DNA of 64,000 nt from Actinernus sp. WN-2022. Its lineage: Eukaryota; Cnidaria; Anthozoa; Actiniaria; Actinernidae. Shown here one piece after another: positions 1-10,718 of the stretch. Numbering within the stretch: position 1 is the first letter of the stretch; each line of letters starts with the position of its first letter. A model generated the notes under the pieces. That model was given only the letters and a program-made list of their open reading frames with translations. It searched no databases and was not told the DNA's origin. A program made the translations under genes and the position numbers. The stretch covers positions 34,267,976 to 34,331,975 of the forward strand of contig JAOWCC010000019.1 in the NCBI GenBank assembly GCA_030867875.1, read 5' to 3'.

Positions 1-2543
1 GCGCGTTATTGCCTCTTAAAGTGAAGAAGCACACAACATGAGGCATGTTAACACAAATGGAGCCTTCTTGTCTAAGACTGTTTTTGTGTAAACGTGCCTC
101 ATGTTGTGTACCCTAAACTCTTCAAAGTGGCGCTATTTCTCGAGCTTTTAATGGATTTCGACATACTACACGTCAAAACAACTGTCTCTTCCAGTACTTT
201 AATCCTAGCGTGCCAGTTTTGCCGTATTTGGAGTAGAAATACCAGAAAATTGCGTTTTTTCTAACCTCTAGCTCTCAAATAAAGAAATTATGGGATAGAT
301 CTGAGACAAAGGCATTATGGGATCGAAAGGCCAGAAAAGTCAGATACTGTCATTTGCTCTTAAAATAAAACACTGGAAAGCGCGTTATTGCCTCTTAAAG
401 TGAAGAAGCACACAACATGAGGCATGTTAACACAAATGGAGCCTTCTTGTCTAAGACTGTTTTTGTGTAAACGTGCCTCATGTTGTGTACCCTAAACTCT
501 TCAAAGTGGCGCTATTTCTCGAGCTTTTAATGGATTTCGACGTACTACACGTCAAAACAACTGTCTCTTCCAGTACTTTAATCCTAGCGTGCCAGTTTTG
601 CCGTATTTGGAGTAGAAATACCAGAAAATGTGTTTTTTCTAACCTAACCTTAATCTCTCAAAGTTACTTGTGTACCCTAAACTCCTCAAAGTGGCGCTAT
701 TTCTCGAGCTTTTAATGGATTTCGACGTACTACACGTCAAAACAACTGTCTCTTCCAGTACTTTAATCCTAGCGTGCCAGTTTTGCCGTATTTGGAGTAG
801 AAATACCAGAAAATGTGTTTTTTGTAACCTAACCTTAATCTCTCAAAGTTACTTGTGTACCCTAAACTCCTCAAAGTGGCGCTATTTCTCGAGCTTTTAA
901 TGGATTTCGACGTACTACACGTCAAAACAACTGTCTCTTCCAGTACTTTAATCCTAGCGTGCCAGTTTTGCCGTATTTGGAGTAGAAATACCAGAAAATT
1001 GCGTTTTTTCTAACCTCTAGCTCTCAAATAAAGAAATTATGGGATAGATCTGAGACAAAGACATTATGGGATCGAAAGGCCAGAAAAGTCAGATACTGTC
1101 ATTTGCTCTTAAAATAAAACACTGGAAAGCGCGTTATTGCCTCTTAAAGTGAAGAAGCACACAACATGAGGCATGTTAACACAAATGGAGCCTTCTTGTC
1201 TAAGACTGTTTTTGTGTAAACGTGCCTCATGTTGTGTACCCTAAACTCTTCAAAGTGGCGCTATTTCTCGAGCTTTTAATGGATTTCGACGTACTACACG
1301 TCAAAACAACTGTCTCTTCCAGTACTTTAATCCTAGCGTGCCAGTTTTGCCGTATTTGGAGTAGAAATACCAGAAAATGTGTTTTTTCTAACCTAACCTT
1401 AATCTCTCAAAGTTACTTGTGTACCCTAAACTCCTCAAAGTGGCGCTATTTCTCGAGCTTTTAATGGATTTCGACGTACTACACGTCAAAACAACTGTCT
1501 CTTCCAGTACTTTAATCCTAGCGTGCCAGTTTTGCCGTATTTGGAGTAGAAATACCAGAAAATGTGTTTTTTGTAACCTAACCTTAATCTCTCAAAGTTA
1601 CTTGTGTACCCTAAACTCCTCAAAGTGGCGCTATTTCTCGAGCTTTTAATGGATTTCGACGTACTACACGTCAAAACAACGGTCTCTTCCAGTACTTTAA
1701 TCCTAGCGTGCCAGTTTTGCCGTATTTGGAGTAGAAATACCAGAAAATTGCGTGTTTTCTAACCTCTAGCTCTCAAATAAAGAAATTATGGGATAGATCT
1801 GAGACAAAGACATTATGGGATCGAAAGGCCAGAAAAGTCAGATACTGTCATTTGCTCTTAAAATAAAACACTGGAAAGCGCGTTATTGCCTCTTAAAGTG
1901 AAGAAGCACACAACATGAGGCATGTTAACACAAATGGAGCCTTCTTGTCTAAGACTGTTTTTGTGTAAACGTGCCTCATGTTGTGTACCCTAAACTCTTC
2001 AAAGTGGCGCTATTTCTCGAGCTTTTAATGGATTTCGACGTACTACACGTCAAAACAACTGTCTCTTCCAGTACTTTAATCCTAGCGTGCCAGTTTTGCC
2101 GTATTTGGAGTAGAAATACCAGAAAATGTGTTTTTTCTAACCTAACCTTAATCTCTCAAAGTTACTTGTGTACCCTAAACTCCTCAAAGTGGCGCTATTT
2201 CTCGAGCTTTTAATGGATTTCGACGTACTACACGTCAAAACAACTGTCTCTTCCAGTACTTTAATCCTAGCGTGCCAGTTTTGCCGTATTTGGAGTAGAA
2301 ATACCAGAAAATTGCGTTTTTTCTGACCTCTAGCTCTCAAATAAAGAAATTATGGGATAGATCTGAGACAAAGGCATTATGGGATCGAAAGGCCAGAAAA
2401 GTCAGATACTGTCATTTGCTCTTAAAATAAAACACTGGAAAGCGCGTTATTGCCTCTTAAAGTGAAGAAGCACACAACATGAGGCATGTTAAACACAAAT
2501 GGAGCCTTCTTGTCTAAGACTGTTTTTGTGTAAACGTGCCTCA
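1..2543. repeat. Higher-order tandem array, 185-bp monomer in 379/564/749-bp units
   Basis: Long units start with the same motif (gcgcgttattgcc) at 1, 380, 1129, 1878 and 2442. Unit lengths are 379, 749, 749 and 564 bp, followed by a partial unit. The differences are exact multiples of 185 bp: a 185-bp monomer (starting near ctaaactc, containing gacgtactacacgtc) occurs once, three times, three times and twice. Copies are nearly identical, with point variants such as gacata/gacgta near 156 and a c-to-g/t change near 1681. Short open frames across the array repeat with the period and are by-products of the repetition. The array stops at 2543 inside a hairpin arm. This is a satellite with higher-order structure; no gene is supported. 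Confidence 0.93.
31..109. repeat. Hairpin module repeated in the array
   Basis: Perfect 15-bp inverted arms (acacaacatgaggca at 31-45, complement at 95-109), extended inward by an imperfect ttaacacaaa/tttgtgtaaa pairing. The module recurs at the start of each long unit (about 410-488, 1159-1237, 1908-1986). In the last unit only the left arm and the first bases of the right arm remain. It marks the long-unit boundary. Confidence 0.85.
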
Positions 2544-4281
2544 CATATATATGTTTTTCTTTCTTAATCTTTGGTGGCGATTCCATTACAAAAAGGTGAG
2601 AGCAGCATTGGCTTGATTTATTCACATGAACGAAATGTGGGAAAGTCGTTGACATTGAGTATCCTGGCCCGTGGTGAAGGAGTAAGTTCCAAAACACACC
2701 CTCTCCTGTGCAGTGGAGGAGATCAAACTATTTGTGGAACCTCCCTGTAAGTTATCGCTCTGAAAGTAATTAATGAAAAACAAGAGAAATTGTTGAGTGT
2801 CTAATTAAATTACAATATAGAGACCTTATTATTGCTATATGTTATTTGGTCATGAGGCATTTAATGTATTACTAGTTAATGTAATAATTAATCTGTATAA
2901 ACAGGGACAGCAATAATACAGTAGTCATGCATTTTTATTGAAAAAATGCATTTCTAAAAATGCATCGCAGGGATGCAATATATTACTTCCTTTCCTATGA
3001 TTGCATGTGCATACATGTACATATACCAAAGGTTTTGCTTGTTTAGCGACTAGGCAGCATACCCCCATCTTGGATTCGACATGGGGAATCTGGGTGTTTC
3101 ATGTGTGACTTCTGCACCGGCGACGTGATGACAAGTTGTTGAACAGAATGAGTTATAAACTAAGCCTGAGCACCTCCCTGGCCTGAGCAATCGAGAAAAA
3201 AACTAAAGGGATCCAAGGGCACACGTAAGGAATGGGAACGACATATACAGCCCAGGAGCCACTGAGATTCAACGACCGGGGAACTTACAATCGCACTGAA
3301 ATTTTAATTTAATGACAATAGAGCCTACGATCGACGTCTGTCCTGTAGCATCCGGACTGAACTCCGTACCGAAAACGAAGACATCCGTTTGCTCCGAATA
3401 TAATTTGAATAAGGCAAATTCCCAATCAAGAGAGTATAAGTAAGAGAGGAATCTTGTAGCGTGCGGTATGCATACATAAGTTTATTCGTTCAACATGTTG
3501 GAATTGGGCAGCTATAATCTGATGTGGGACTGGACCTGCATATAATCATCTAACAAATTACAGAGTCCAGTGGGGAGGGGAGGAGCGCATTGTGGTTGGC
3601 CACGAATTGTGGTCGAAACAACGAACTTTAACGCAATGATTGTAATAGGTAGTGAATGCTGCCACTCCGTTTAAAGAAGTGTTAAGAAGAAAACTTCAGT
3701 AGCTCTTTGGAAGGAAGCATAAAATGCCATGGTGTTAGATAATATATTTTGTAGTTTTGGGGCTATTGTGCGACTGAAGCCTGTTGAGCTGTGGTGTATT
3801 TTCTCAAAAGTTTCTCAAGATTTATTTTCATGATTTATTTTCATTTTGTCCCGAGATATCTATCAACGTTTCCCGGTAAATTCCCTGAGCCTACCAATTC
3901 CCGATATTTTCTTAATCAGCACAATGAACTACTGTTCTCCGAGCTCCTTGGTGAAGTTTAAACACCGAAAATCAACTTTTAAAGTTTAGTTAGACTCAGT
4001 TAGTTGAACAGAGAGCTCGTAAGAATGAGATTGAAATGTAACCAAGATTCCAAGAAAACAAAAGGAAATATAATGATTTAAACCCAACTTAAGCGTGTTC
4101 GAGTTTCTCGTCTGACGATCCCGGAGTACCTCCCGTAGGAGAATCCCCCCGATGTTACAGCGCTGTGTTGTGTAACAATATTGTTAAGGACAGCCATTTG
4201 GTCGCGTTCGTATTTACGAGAGAAGCGGTCCGGAAATTTATAAGCGCATTTGGCTTAGCTAAGCAGAAATTAATGTCTTGA
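2544..4281. other. Spacer without recognisable gene
   Basis: Unique-looking sequence next to the array. A cluster of inverted atgcat motifs lies near 2928-2965. No supported coding exon, RNA gene or transposon end was seen. Confidence 0.5.
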
Positions 4282-4596
4282 ATGTACTGTGTTGGCAGTT
4301 TTGGGAACGTTTTGGATGCAACAGAGATAGAGATGGTAATGTACAACTGTTTTCGCGACAAACCTCCTCGAGATTCATGGCACGTTCATAATACATCCCT
4401 AGGCTTAGAGATAGAACGTGCTGCATTATTTACTCGTCAGGGTGAATATAAGCTTAAAGTTCAGTTGAACGACGAGGAGATGTTAACAGCTAACATCGAT
4501 ATCGCCCCTGCTTACTGGGGAATGAAAGCCAATATTTTGGAAAGTGAGGAAAGCAAAGCTAAACAAAGCCATACAAAAGGCAATGGAAAAGCTTAG
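4282..4596 (+). CDS. Hypothetical 104-aa ORF
   Basis: An ATG-to-TAG frame of 104 codons. The middle part (residues about 30-80) has mixed, protein-like composition with alternating hydrophobic residues (for example EYKLKVQLNDEEML), and the C-terminus is polar and lysine-rich. No family was recognised. No splice partner or neighbouring exon could be linked. It may be a stray exon, a pseudogene piece or chance. Confidence 0.25.
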   Translation: MYCVGSFGNVLDATEIEMVMYNCFRDKPPRDSWHVHNTSLGLEIERAALFTRQGEYKLKVQLNDEEMLTANIDIAPAYWGMKANILESEESKAKQSHTKGNGKA

Positions 4597-5312
4597 TAAT
4601 ATACAGAATAACGATAATGTGATCAGTTCGTGAAATGATACGGTAAATATCACCGAAATGTCAAATGGTTTTAATTTGATGGTCGAACGCGAACAGCTGA
4701 GCACTGTATTGTTAATATCTAGTAAAGGCTTGAATACTGATCAATCTAGGAGTAGGAGGCACTAATCAAGATTGCCTGCAGTTAGAAATCGTGATAGAGA
4801 ACCTTCAAGAATGCCAGTGAGAAATATAATAAGCCTGTTTAAAATAACGTGTTTTCTTTGATCTTCCAGCCAGTTGACCTCCGGGTCATGCACTGTTTAT
4901 ATTTGATAAAACGTTTGCAAGTTACATTTGGCTTGCGTTAGATTCCCAAAAACTCAAATCTGCGCCGATGTGGAACGGATAAAAAGTCGTTTGAACCTCT
5001 TTGATATGTGATTTCAAAGTTCAGCGGGGCATTTTGATTTAAAGATCAAGACTGTATGCGTCAACACAATTAGCCATTATCAAGCGAAAGTTCTAGTCAT
5101 AATCAAGCTATGAATAGGTCGTTTATTCCACACACAATAGTAATTTAACTCGTGGATGCACGCATGTGCAGAACGAGTTATTGGGTTTGGGTGGATACGA
5201 GATAATTTATTCGTCGTTCTGTGACTCGATGACTCGCCGCTGACTTTCGAATGACCGTCCAAGGTTTCGAAAAGATTTGGTCATGCTGGAGAAGATGTAT
5301 TGACGGTGCCCA
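4597..5312. other. Spacer, nothing recognised
   Basis: No coding, RNA or transposon signature was found between the 104-aa ORF and the tandem repeat. Confidence 0.45.
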
Positions 5313-5650
5313 TCTAATGCCATACACTTCAAACCTGGACAAACATGGTAGTGGGTCCCTATCGATCACTTAGTGGTGATGACGTAACGATGACGTCATC
5401 GGTCACGCGATTTTAAGCACATGCCCATATCTCCCTCATTTCTAATGCCAGCTGGCTCAAACGTAGACAGACATGGTAGTGGGTTGCTATCAATCAGTTA
5501 GTGGCGATGACGTAATCGATTACGTGATTTTAAGTACATGCCAATATCTCCCTCATTTCTAATGCCAGACAGTTCAAACTTGGACAGGTATAGTATTATT
5601 TTCCCACGATTCACTTAGTGGTGATGACGTCATTGGTCACGTGATTTTTA
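5313..5650. repeat. Three-copy tandem repeat with CRE-like palindromes
   Basis: Three diverged copies start with ctaatgcca at about 5313, 5442 and 5558, with a period of roughly 116-128 bp. Each has the order tcaaac..ggacag, cttagtgg.gatgacgt, then cacgtgatttt. Copies 1 and 3 contain the octamer tgacgtca. Copies 1 and 2 end in catatctccctcattt and copy 3 is cut short. It resembles a small satellite or a tandem-duplicated regulatory segment. Confidence 0.8.
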
Positions 5651-6708
5651 GTAAATACCAAAATAGCTCACTGACCATCCACGAGTTGCCCTTAGGGGCC
5701 CTATGTTTCTTATAATTACCCTGTCCAGAAAACACTGCAAGGCTTCCATATTTAATGAGCATGTGGATATATGGTGTGATAGGAATGCTGCCAATACATG
5801 TATATCCTGTTCCACGCATGTCTAGAAACTGCTGACCTCGTGCCTTTGCCTAGTTAAATGAAACAGAGTCACAAGTGTGAGAAACAAATCATGAATCAGT
5901 AAAACAATATTTGAGTAAACAAGTTATTGCTCATTTATAAATACCTTGATCTTAAACTCTTCAACTTGATCAGCTGTATTATCTCTTTTAAGCTATTTAG
6001 TTCCAGAAAGTTCTGTAAATAAGATTCCTATTTTTAATTTTTAGTAGGCATCGATTAATTGAAATGTTGGTTGATGGAAACATCTCCAAGGAGAATGTTT
6101 CAGTAGCTGCTTGATTTTTAAGAGCGGTCGTCTGTAAATATCGCCTAAAGTGTGTAGGATGAGAAAAAATGAAATTCCTCAAACTTTCTCAGAATAATGG
6201 CCTGGGTGAGTGATTCATATAAATATAACTTTTAGTTGAATCTTTTTTTATTTTAGCCAAACGGCGACCAAATCGGTTTTACGGCTCTCAGACCGGTTTT
6301 TAGGAGCTCGATACCACACATCGTAAACGGCTCGCCTAAAAATGAAAATAGAAATTTATAGCAATACTGTGCAGCTAAAGACTAAGAAAAGATAATGATT
6401 TCTCTTTTCATGGGTTGTTTATTTAATTTGATTAAAAATTAAATATTTTAGCGATTTTTCATTATTTTGTTAATTTTAGACATTTTTGGTACGCAAAATA
6501 ATGACCAAATCGAGAAGCCAAAATCTCCAATGATACATGACGTGGCTATATTAGAGTATAACCTAGCGAAAGAGCAATGTTTCTTCTTCAAATACATGCA
6601 ATAAAAATTTTGGGCAATTTAAACTACGAATTTTCAGGGCACCAAACGCAAGTGGCACCGACGTAAGAATACTCTCTTTCCTCACAGCGTTCGAATGCAC
6701 AGAATCTA
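5651..6708. other. AT-rich spacer, nothing recognised
   Basis: No supported gene, element terminus or structured repeat was seen. Confidence 0.45.
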
Positions 6709-7136
6709 AGATGAACAGAGGAAAAAAATGTAATATCAACTTCTTTCGGGTTAAATTTGATACTAAAGAAGCCTGAGTACTTTCAGATAGATTATATTTC
6801 GGTTTCTACCAATTATGTACAAAATCAGTGGCTTTTAGCGGTATTTTTGCGATGACATATTGTTGAATCTTTACTCGTGCCGGAGCGCCGACAACTTTCA
6901 ATTGATAGACTACCTTTATGAGACTTCTAAGTCAATCCGAATGATCTACAGTTGAACTATTCACTGTTAGGAATGTTCAAAGTAATTGTAATGGCTTAAT
7001 ATGTAGGTTTCGTAGAGAATCGGTAGCTTTATAAACAAGTCTGATCTGCCGTAGTTCAACTGTCAACAGCTGAGATTGCGTTACACACAGGAAGCCCGCT
7101 TTATCAGGAAATATGAACGCGTAATATAACTTACTA
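6709..7136. repeat. Left arm of a dispersed inverted repeat
   Basis: Nearly the whole segment is the reverse complement of 13765-14168, from the tctaagatgaacagagg end to cccgctt. Internal anchors such as gtgccggagcgccgacaac and cagttgaactattcactg are shared. The hAT element at 7145 lies directly beside it. The next part of the right arm (13560-13725) is matched in the same relative orientation at 9202-9362, so about 2 kb of insertions probably split this copy. Confidence 0.85.
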
Positions 7137-7421
7137 GCAGGGACTAGGCCTGAATAGATTGTGCTAGCAAATCCAGCCAAAGTTGCTCCAAAAAAAGGCT
7201 AAAAGTTGCTCAAAAGTTGCCAAAAATTGAAAAAGTTGCTCACTTTGGCGAGCCATTTTATTCTAGTTAACAACTTAAAACATGGATGTTGGATGTGTAA
7301 TTCAATATAATCTTAAAGTTCAACATAACTACTAATACTAGTACTTTCTAATGAAGTAAAGTAGTTTCTAATGAGTAAATCTCATGATATTGACCATAGA
7401 CACCACATACGGTGATAAAGT

Positions 7422-7598
7422 TTACAGCCTCTTTGCGTTGTTGTATCTAATCATGACTGAAACCTCAAGGTAATCCTCAAGGTAATCCTCAAGGTAATCC
7501 TCAAGGTAATCCTCAAGGGCAGTGTCTTGCTGGTCATTAAAGGCATTCTTCAGAAGGCTGAAGGCTCTCTCAGCAGATGCTGAACTGGATGACCAACA
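7422..7598 (-). pseudogene. hAT transposase C-terminal (dimerisation) remnant
   Basis: The minus-strand frame runs from about 7598 to a stop at 7422-7424. It encodes a serine-rich lead, SASAERAFSLLKNAF, a glutamine pair and then a run of EDYL before VSVMIRYNNAKR and the stop. S/A-S-x-ER-x-FS-x-L followed by a leucine/tyrosine-rich tail is the signature of the hAT C-terminal dimerisation domain. No catalytic part remains upstream within the element. A 12-bp expansion inserts extra EDYL units in the domain. The remnant cannot be active alone. Confidence 0.82.
7464..7518. repeat. 12-bp in-frame tandem repeat inside the hAT remnant
   Basis: Four full copies of ctcaaggtaatc plus a partial fifth. 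On the minus strand each unit adds the codons for EDYL, so the expansion keeps the transposase frame. Confidence 0.93.
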
Positions 7599-7913
7599 TG
7601 TTATTTTTTAGATAGCTGCTGTCCAGTTCGTGGGCGCACGTCAATTCATGCACGGAAAGTAGAAAACAAAGGAATGTTAATCATTTGCAGGGTCAATACT
7701 ATTCAATACACGTCTACAACATTCTTAGTGTCGACCAGTTTCAATTAACAGAAACATTTGGGATAATTTGGGTGTTTTATCATTATTTGTTGCTCAAAAG
7801 TTGCCAAGGAAGGCAAAAGTTGCTCTAGGTTGCTTGCAGTACAAAAAGTTGCTCAAAACTCCAGAAGTTGCTCAAAAGTTGCCGAGCACAATCTATTCAG
7901 GCCTAGCAGGGAC

Positions 7914-8793
7914 CCGCGGAACTTACAAGAAATCAACAAATATGATATAGTAACATAGTCTAGCCGGCTGACCGGCTACTGACACAATTACAGTGCCATA
8001 TATGGCGGGAGGTTTTAGGGTGTTGATGTTTTCGAAGTTGTATTTTGATTTTAAAAAAGGCAATAATATCTTACGGATCTCAGTTAATTTCTCAAACCGA
8101 TGAACACAATTATACGTATTGTCGAAAAAGTGCCAAAACTTCACCTGAGGCAGCTCGAGTCATGAATTCGTGTGACGAAAACAAATATGGTCGCCAAAAT
8201 TGCATTGATCGAAGCAGGAAAACGGAATAAAAACAATAACGAAAAGCAAAGTTATTTGAATGTTTGGTTGTAGTGAGTTTCTGGTCTGAAGAGCATACGA
8301 TAGTTGGGCGAGGAAACATTTTTTTTTTTATATCTAAGAACACAGGAAACTACAGAGAACAGACATGGACAAAATGTATTGCACACCATAGAGTTGTAAG
8401 ATAAAGAAATTAACAGCCTTTTCCACGGACAACATTTCTAACTGTGTTTGAATAGCCTGGTCTTACCTCATTCGGTCGTTTGACTTCGGCCGCTTCGCCA
8501 GGGGATAGCCGGATAGATTCCCTAAAACATTCCTCGTCCAGGTTTTTCCTAAAATAGATTCCCGTAAACTCAATGGCTTGCTCGCCCAACTAAGTGTAGA
8601 ACTTGAGAAAACTCGTTTCTTTTTAACATTATTTAATATTTCCTCAAATGCAACCAAGAACCAAGACAGAGAGCAACTGATTTGTCGTCTTCGTTGGGAT
8701 ACCTGTGGCCGTCACTTTTTGGCGCCATTTTCGGACGCGCGCGTGCGTTCTCCATATTAGGATATCAATCGAGGGAGCCTGGGAAAGAGCGTT
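7914..8793. other. Spacer without recognised gene
   Basis: Mixed sequence with short open frames on both strands and no recognisable domains. A homopolymer T run lies near 8320. Confidence 0.45.
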
Positions 8794-8815
8794 ACACACA
8801 CACACACACACACAC
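8794..8815. repeat. (AC)11 microsatellite
   Basis: Uninterrupted AC dinucleotides. A second short CA run flanks the far end of the adjacent small element at about 9167-9179. Confidence 0.95.
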
Positions 8816-9168
8816 TGCACCGCGGCAAAACGGTATGCTCCGCTGGCCAAAAGAACGAAGGCTCTGCTATCAAATACAAATTACCGAGGGTTTGAACTTT
8901 TTTAGTAAATAATTTTATAACTTAGTAAACTCACAGTGAATTACAAATTAAGAAAACTTCAACCTGTTAAAGTCTTAGGCTTAGCTTTTAAGTAGTTTTC
9001 TTATTTTTTGACAAAACAGTTCACAAATGGATGCTTTTACGCAGAAATGTTACAATCACGGGTATGTGCCTGTTGTTTCATTTCAGTTTTCGCGGGAAAC
9101 TGGGGGCGGCCGCGCGCCGACAAGAAATAGCAAATACGCATGCGCGTAACGTTTTGCCGCGGTGTGCA
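8816..9168. mobile_element. Small TIR element inserted in a CA microsatellite
   Basis: The left end reads tgcaccgcggcaaaacg and the right end is its near reverse complement (cgttttgccgcggtgtgca). CA dinucleotide tracts lie immediately outside both ends, so insertion into a microsatellite is the simplest reading. It is about 350 bp with no coding capacity. Superfamily unknown, because the target duplication cannot be separated from the microsatellite. Confidence 0.6.
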
Positions 9169-9201
9169 CACACACACACTTAGCGTATTATTATATAAGA
9201 T

Positions 9202-9362
9202 GGACTTCTGGTTAACGGTCCGATCCGGGGAACTAGTTATATTTTATATAGGATCTCAGTATCACTGGATTTGTTTTTAATTTTTGTCTTTGAGTTTGGT
9301 CGCCAATTGAAATCAAAGCTATACGTAACCTTATCTCCCTCAGGGGGGAGACGGGGGTACTC
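9202..9362. repeat. Detached piece of the inverted-repeat family
   Basis: Reverse-complement match to 13560-13725, including ccgatccggggaactagttat and ggatctcagt. Downstream, the motif tatagctactttccg (about 9495) also recurs near 13525 but in direct orientation, so the copies are rearranged. Confidence 0.75.
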
Positions 9363-9889
9363 ATGTTATGCTCTCTTGACTCTTTTGGTATGACCAGTTG
9401 GCGAGCCCGACCGATTATTATAATTCGCAACCCGAGTACGGTTCTGAAGCAAAAATACGTTAGACTTTTTTCTCAAAATTCTGGAAAAAGTGTTTTATAG
9501 CTACTTTCCGGACTGGTCAGGTTCTGGAGCTGACGCCGGCCACATAATAATCTCTCGGGAGTTCTAAAACGGCAATTACGTATATTCAATATTTTCACCC
9601 AGTGGCTATCTTGGATTCAAAGCGAGTTAATCAGTTTTGGTTTTAGCAACGCTATAACCTCGCACTGAGGGATATTAGAACGAGTTTAGCCTCGCATTGG
9701 ATCCAATATGGCCAACGGGTGAAAAAAAGTGAATCAGTGCAACCCCGTTATTTATGGTGCGGTTTCCGCGAGTTTAGTTTTCGCTTGCCTATCACAAGCG
9801 TAATTTTATGATTAATGGTGTTGCGGTGATTATTGGGAGTAGGCAGGTTTGGAATTGCTAGAGACATAACGAAGCATACTTTATAAAGC

Positions 9890-9972
9890 CCGGTTTTCCA
9901 TAGGATCGTTACGATCGCAGTGACCGGAGCGATCATAGATAGCGATCGTAACGATCTACACATGGAAACCGG
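9890..9972. repeat. Foldback with GATCGTTACGATC core
   Basis: Inverted arms ccggttttccat..cgttacgatcgc and gcgatcgtaacg..atggaaaccgg surround a loop of about 20 nt. Related gcgatcg-rich segments lie near 12770, 13075-13130 and 13225. This is a short MITE-like family with no clear target duplication here. Confidence 0.65.
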
Positions 9973-10718
9973 TCTATAGTTCTATCCTGCCGATTGTACA
10001 ATCCATAGAGCCCGTGGGAGGAGGACTGTGTGGCGGTTATGATTTCCGGGTACGAGTTTTTCACAAAAAGACTGGTTATAGACGACTCGGTATAATAAAA
10101 CATAAATCCGCGTTCGTTTTCACAATAACTTGGAAAACCGGATTTTGGAACTATATTTTCTCTGAACATATCAAGAAACGAGTGTCGATATAGAGGTCTG
10201 GGACCTAGAAACCGCCATTTTGAATGTCCTGGCAGCTCTTCCAAATACGGAATATGTTATTTTCCTAATATGGAAGAGGCCGCGGGAAGTTCAAAACGAC
10301 ACTTTTGCTCGCTATGTTATTGATATGACCGGGTCTGGACCTGCCCCATTGCGGCACATATACGTACGTACCCATATTGTGACGAATATCTTGTTCACAT
10401 ATCACTGATTTATTTAGCATAGTGACCGGATTTCGAATTTACCATGGCCAGTTGAGCCACCGTATTGCATGCATGAAGATCGAAGGTCTAGTCGTTGTCG
10501 ATTCCATCATACAAAATGTCTCTAAAATTAAACTACATCTGAATGCGGCAATTTCTATTAAATAGAAAATGGGAAGAACTAAATATCCTAAAACAATATA
10601 TAGATTCGAGAGCACTAAACTGAGCATAAAACAGACTGAATGAATCAAGTTGTGACAACCCCTGAGTTCGTACCCGACTAGTTATTCTTCATCATTACTT
10701 TGCTATTTTAAAAAGGGA
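9973..10718. other. Spacer without recognised gene
   Basis: A minus-strand open frame of 103 codons at 9933-10244 and other short frames have no recognisable domain. Nothing else is supported. Confidence 0.4.

Larger units (their letters stand above)
7137..7913 (-). mobile_element. Deletion derivative of a hAT transposon with 8-bp TSD
   Basis: The element occupies 7145-7905 (761 bp) between direct repeats gcagggac at 7137-7144 and 7906-7913. Terminal inverted repeats begin taggcctgaatagattgtgct, a perfect 21-bp match. Subterminal copies of aagttgctc/aaaagttgcc cluster at both ends, as expected of transposase-binding sites in hAT elements. A remnant of the transposase 3' end is present inside. 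An 8-bp duplication plus the C-terminal remnant fit the hAT superfamily well. Most of the transposase has been deleted, so the copy is non-autonomous. Confidence 0.9.

Noticed and set aside
473..2340. Repeated short ORFs (62-80 aa) in the first 2.4 kb
   Set aside because: They repeat with the satellite period on both strands and show no domain; they are a by-product of tandem duplication.
5313..5650. CRISPR-like array
   Set aside because: Only three diverged copies of over 110 bp without unique spacers, in eukaryotic DNA.
8110..8343. 77-aa minus-strand ORF and neighbours near 8 kb
   Set aside because: No domain, no splice support, composition like random AT-rich frames.
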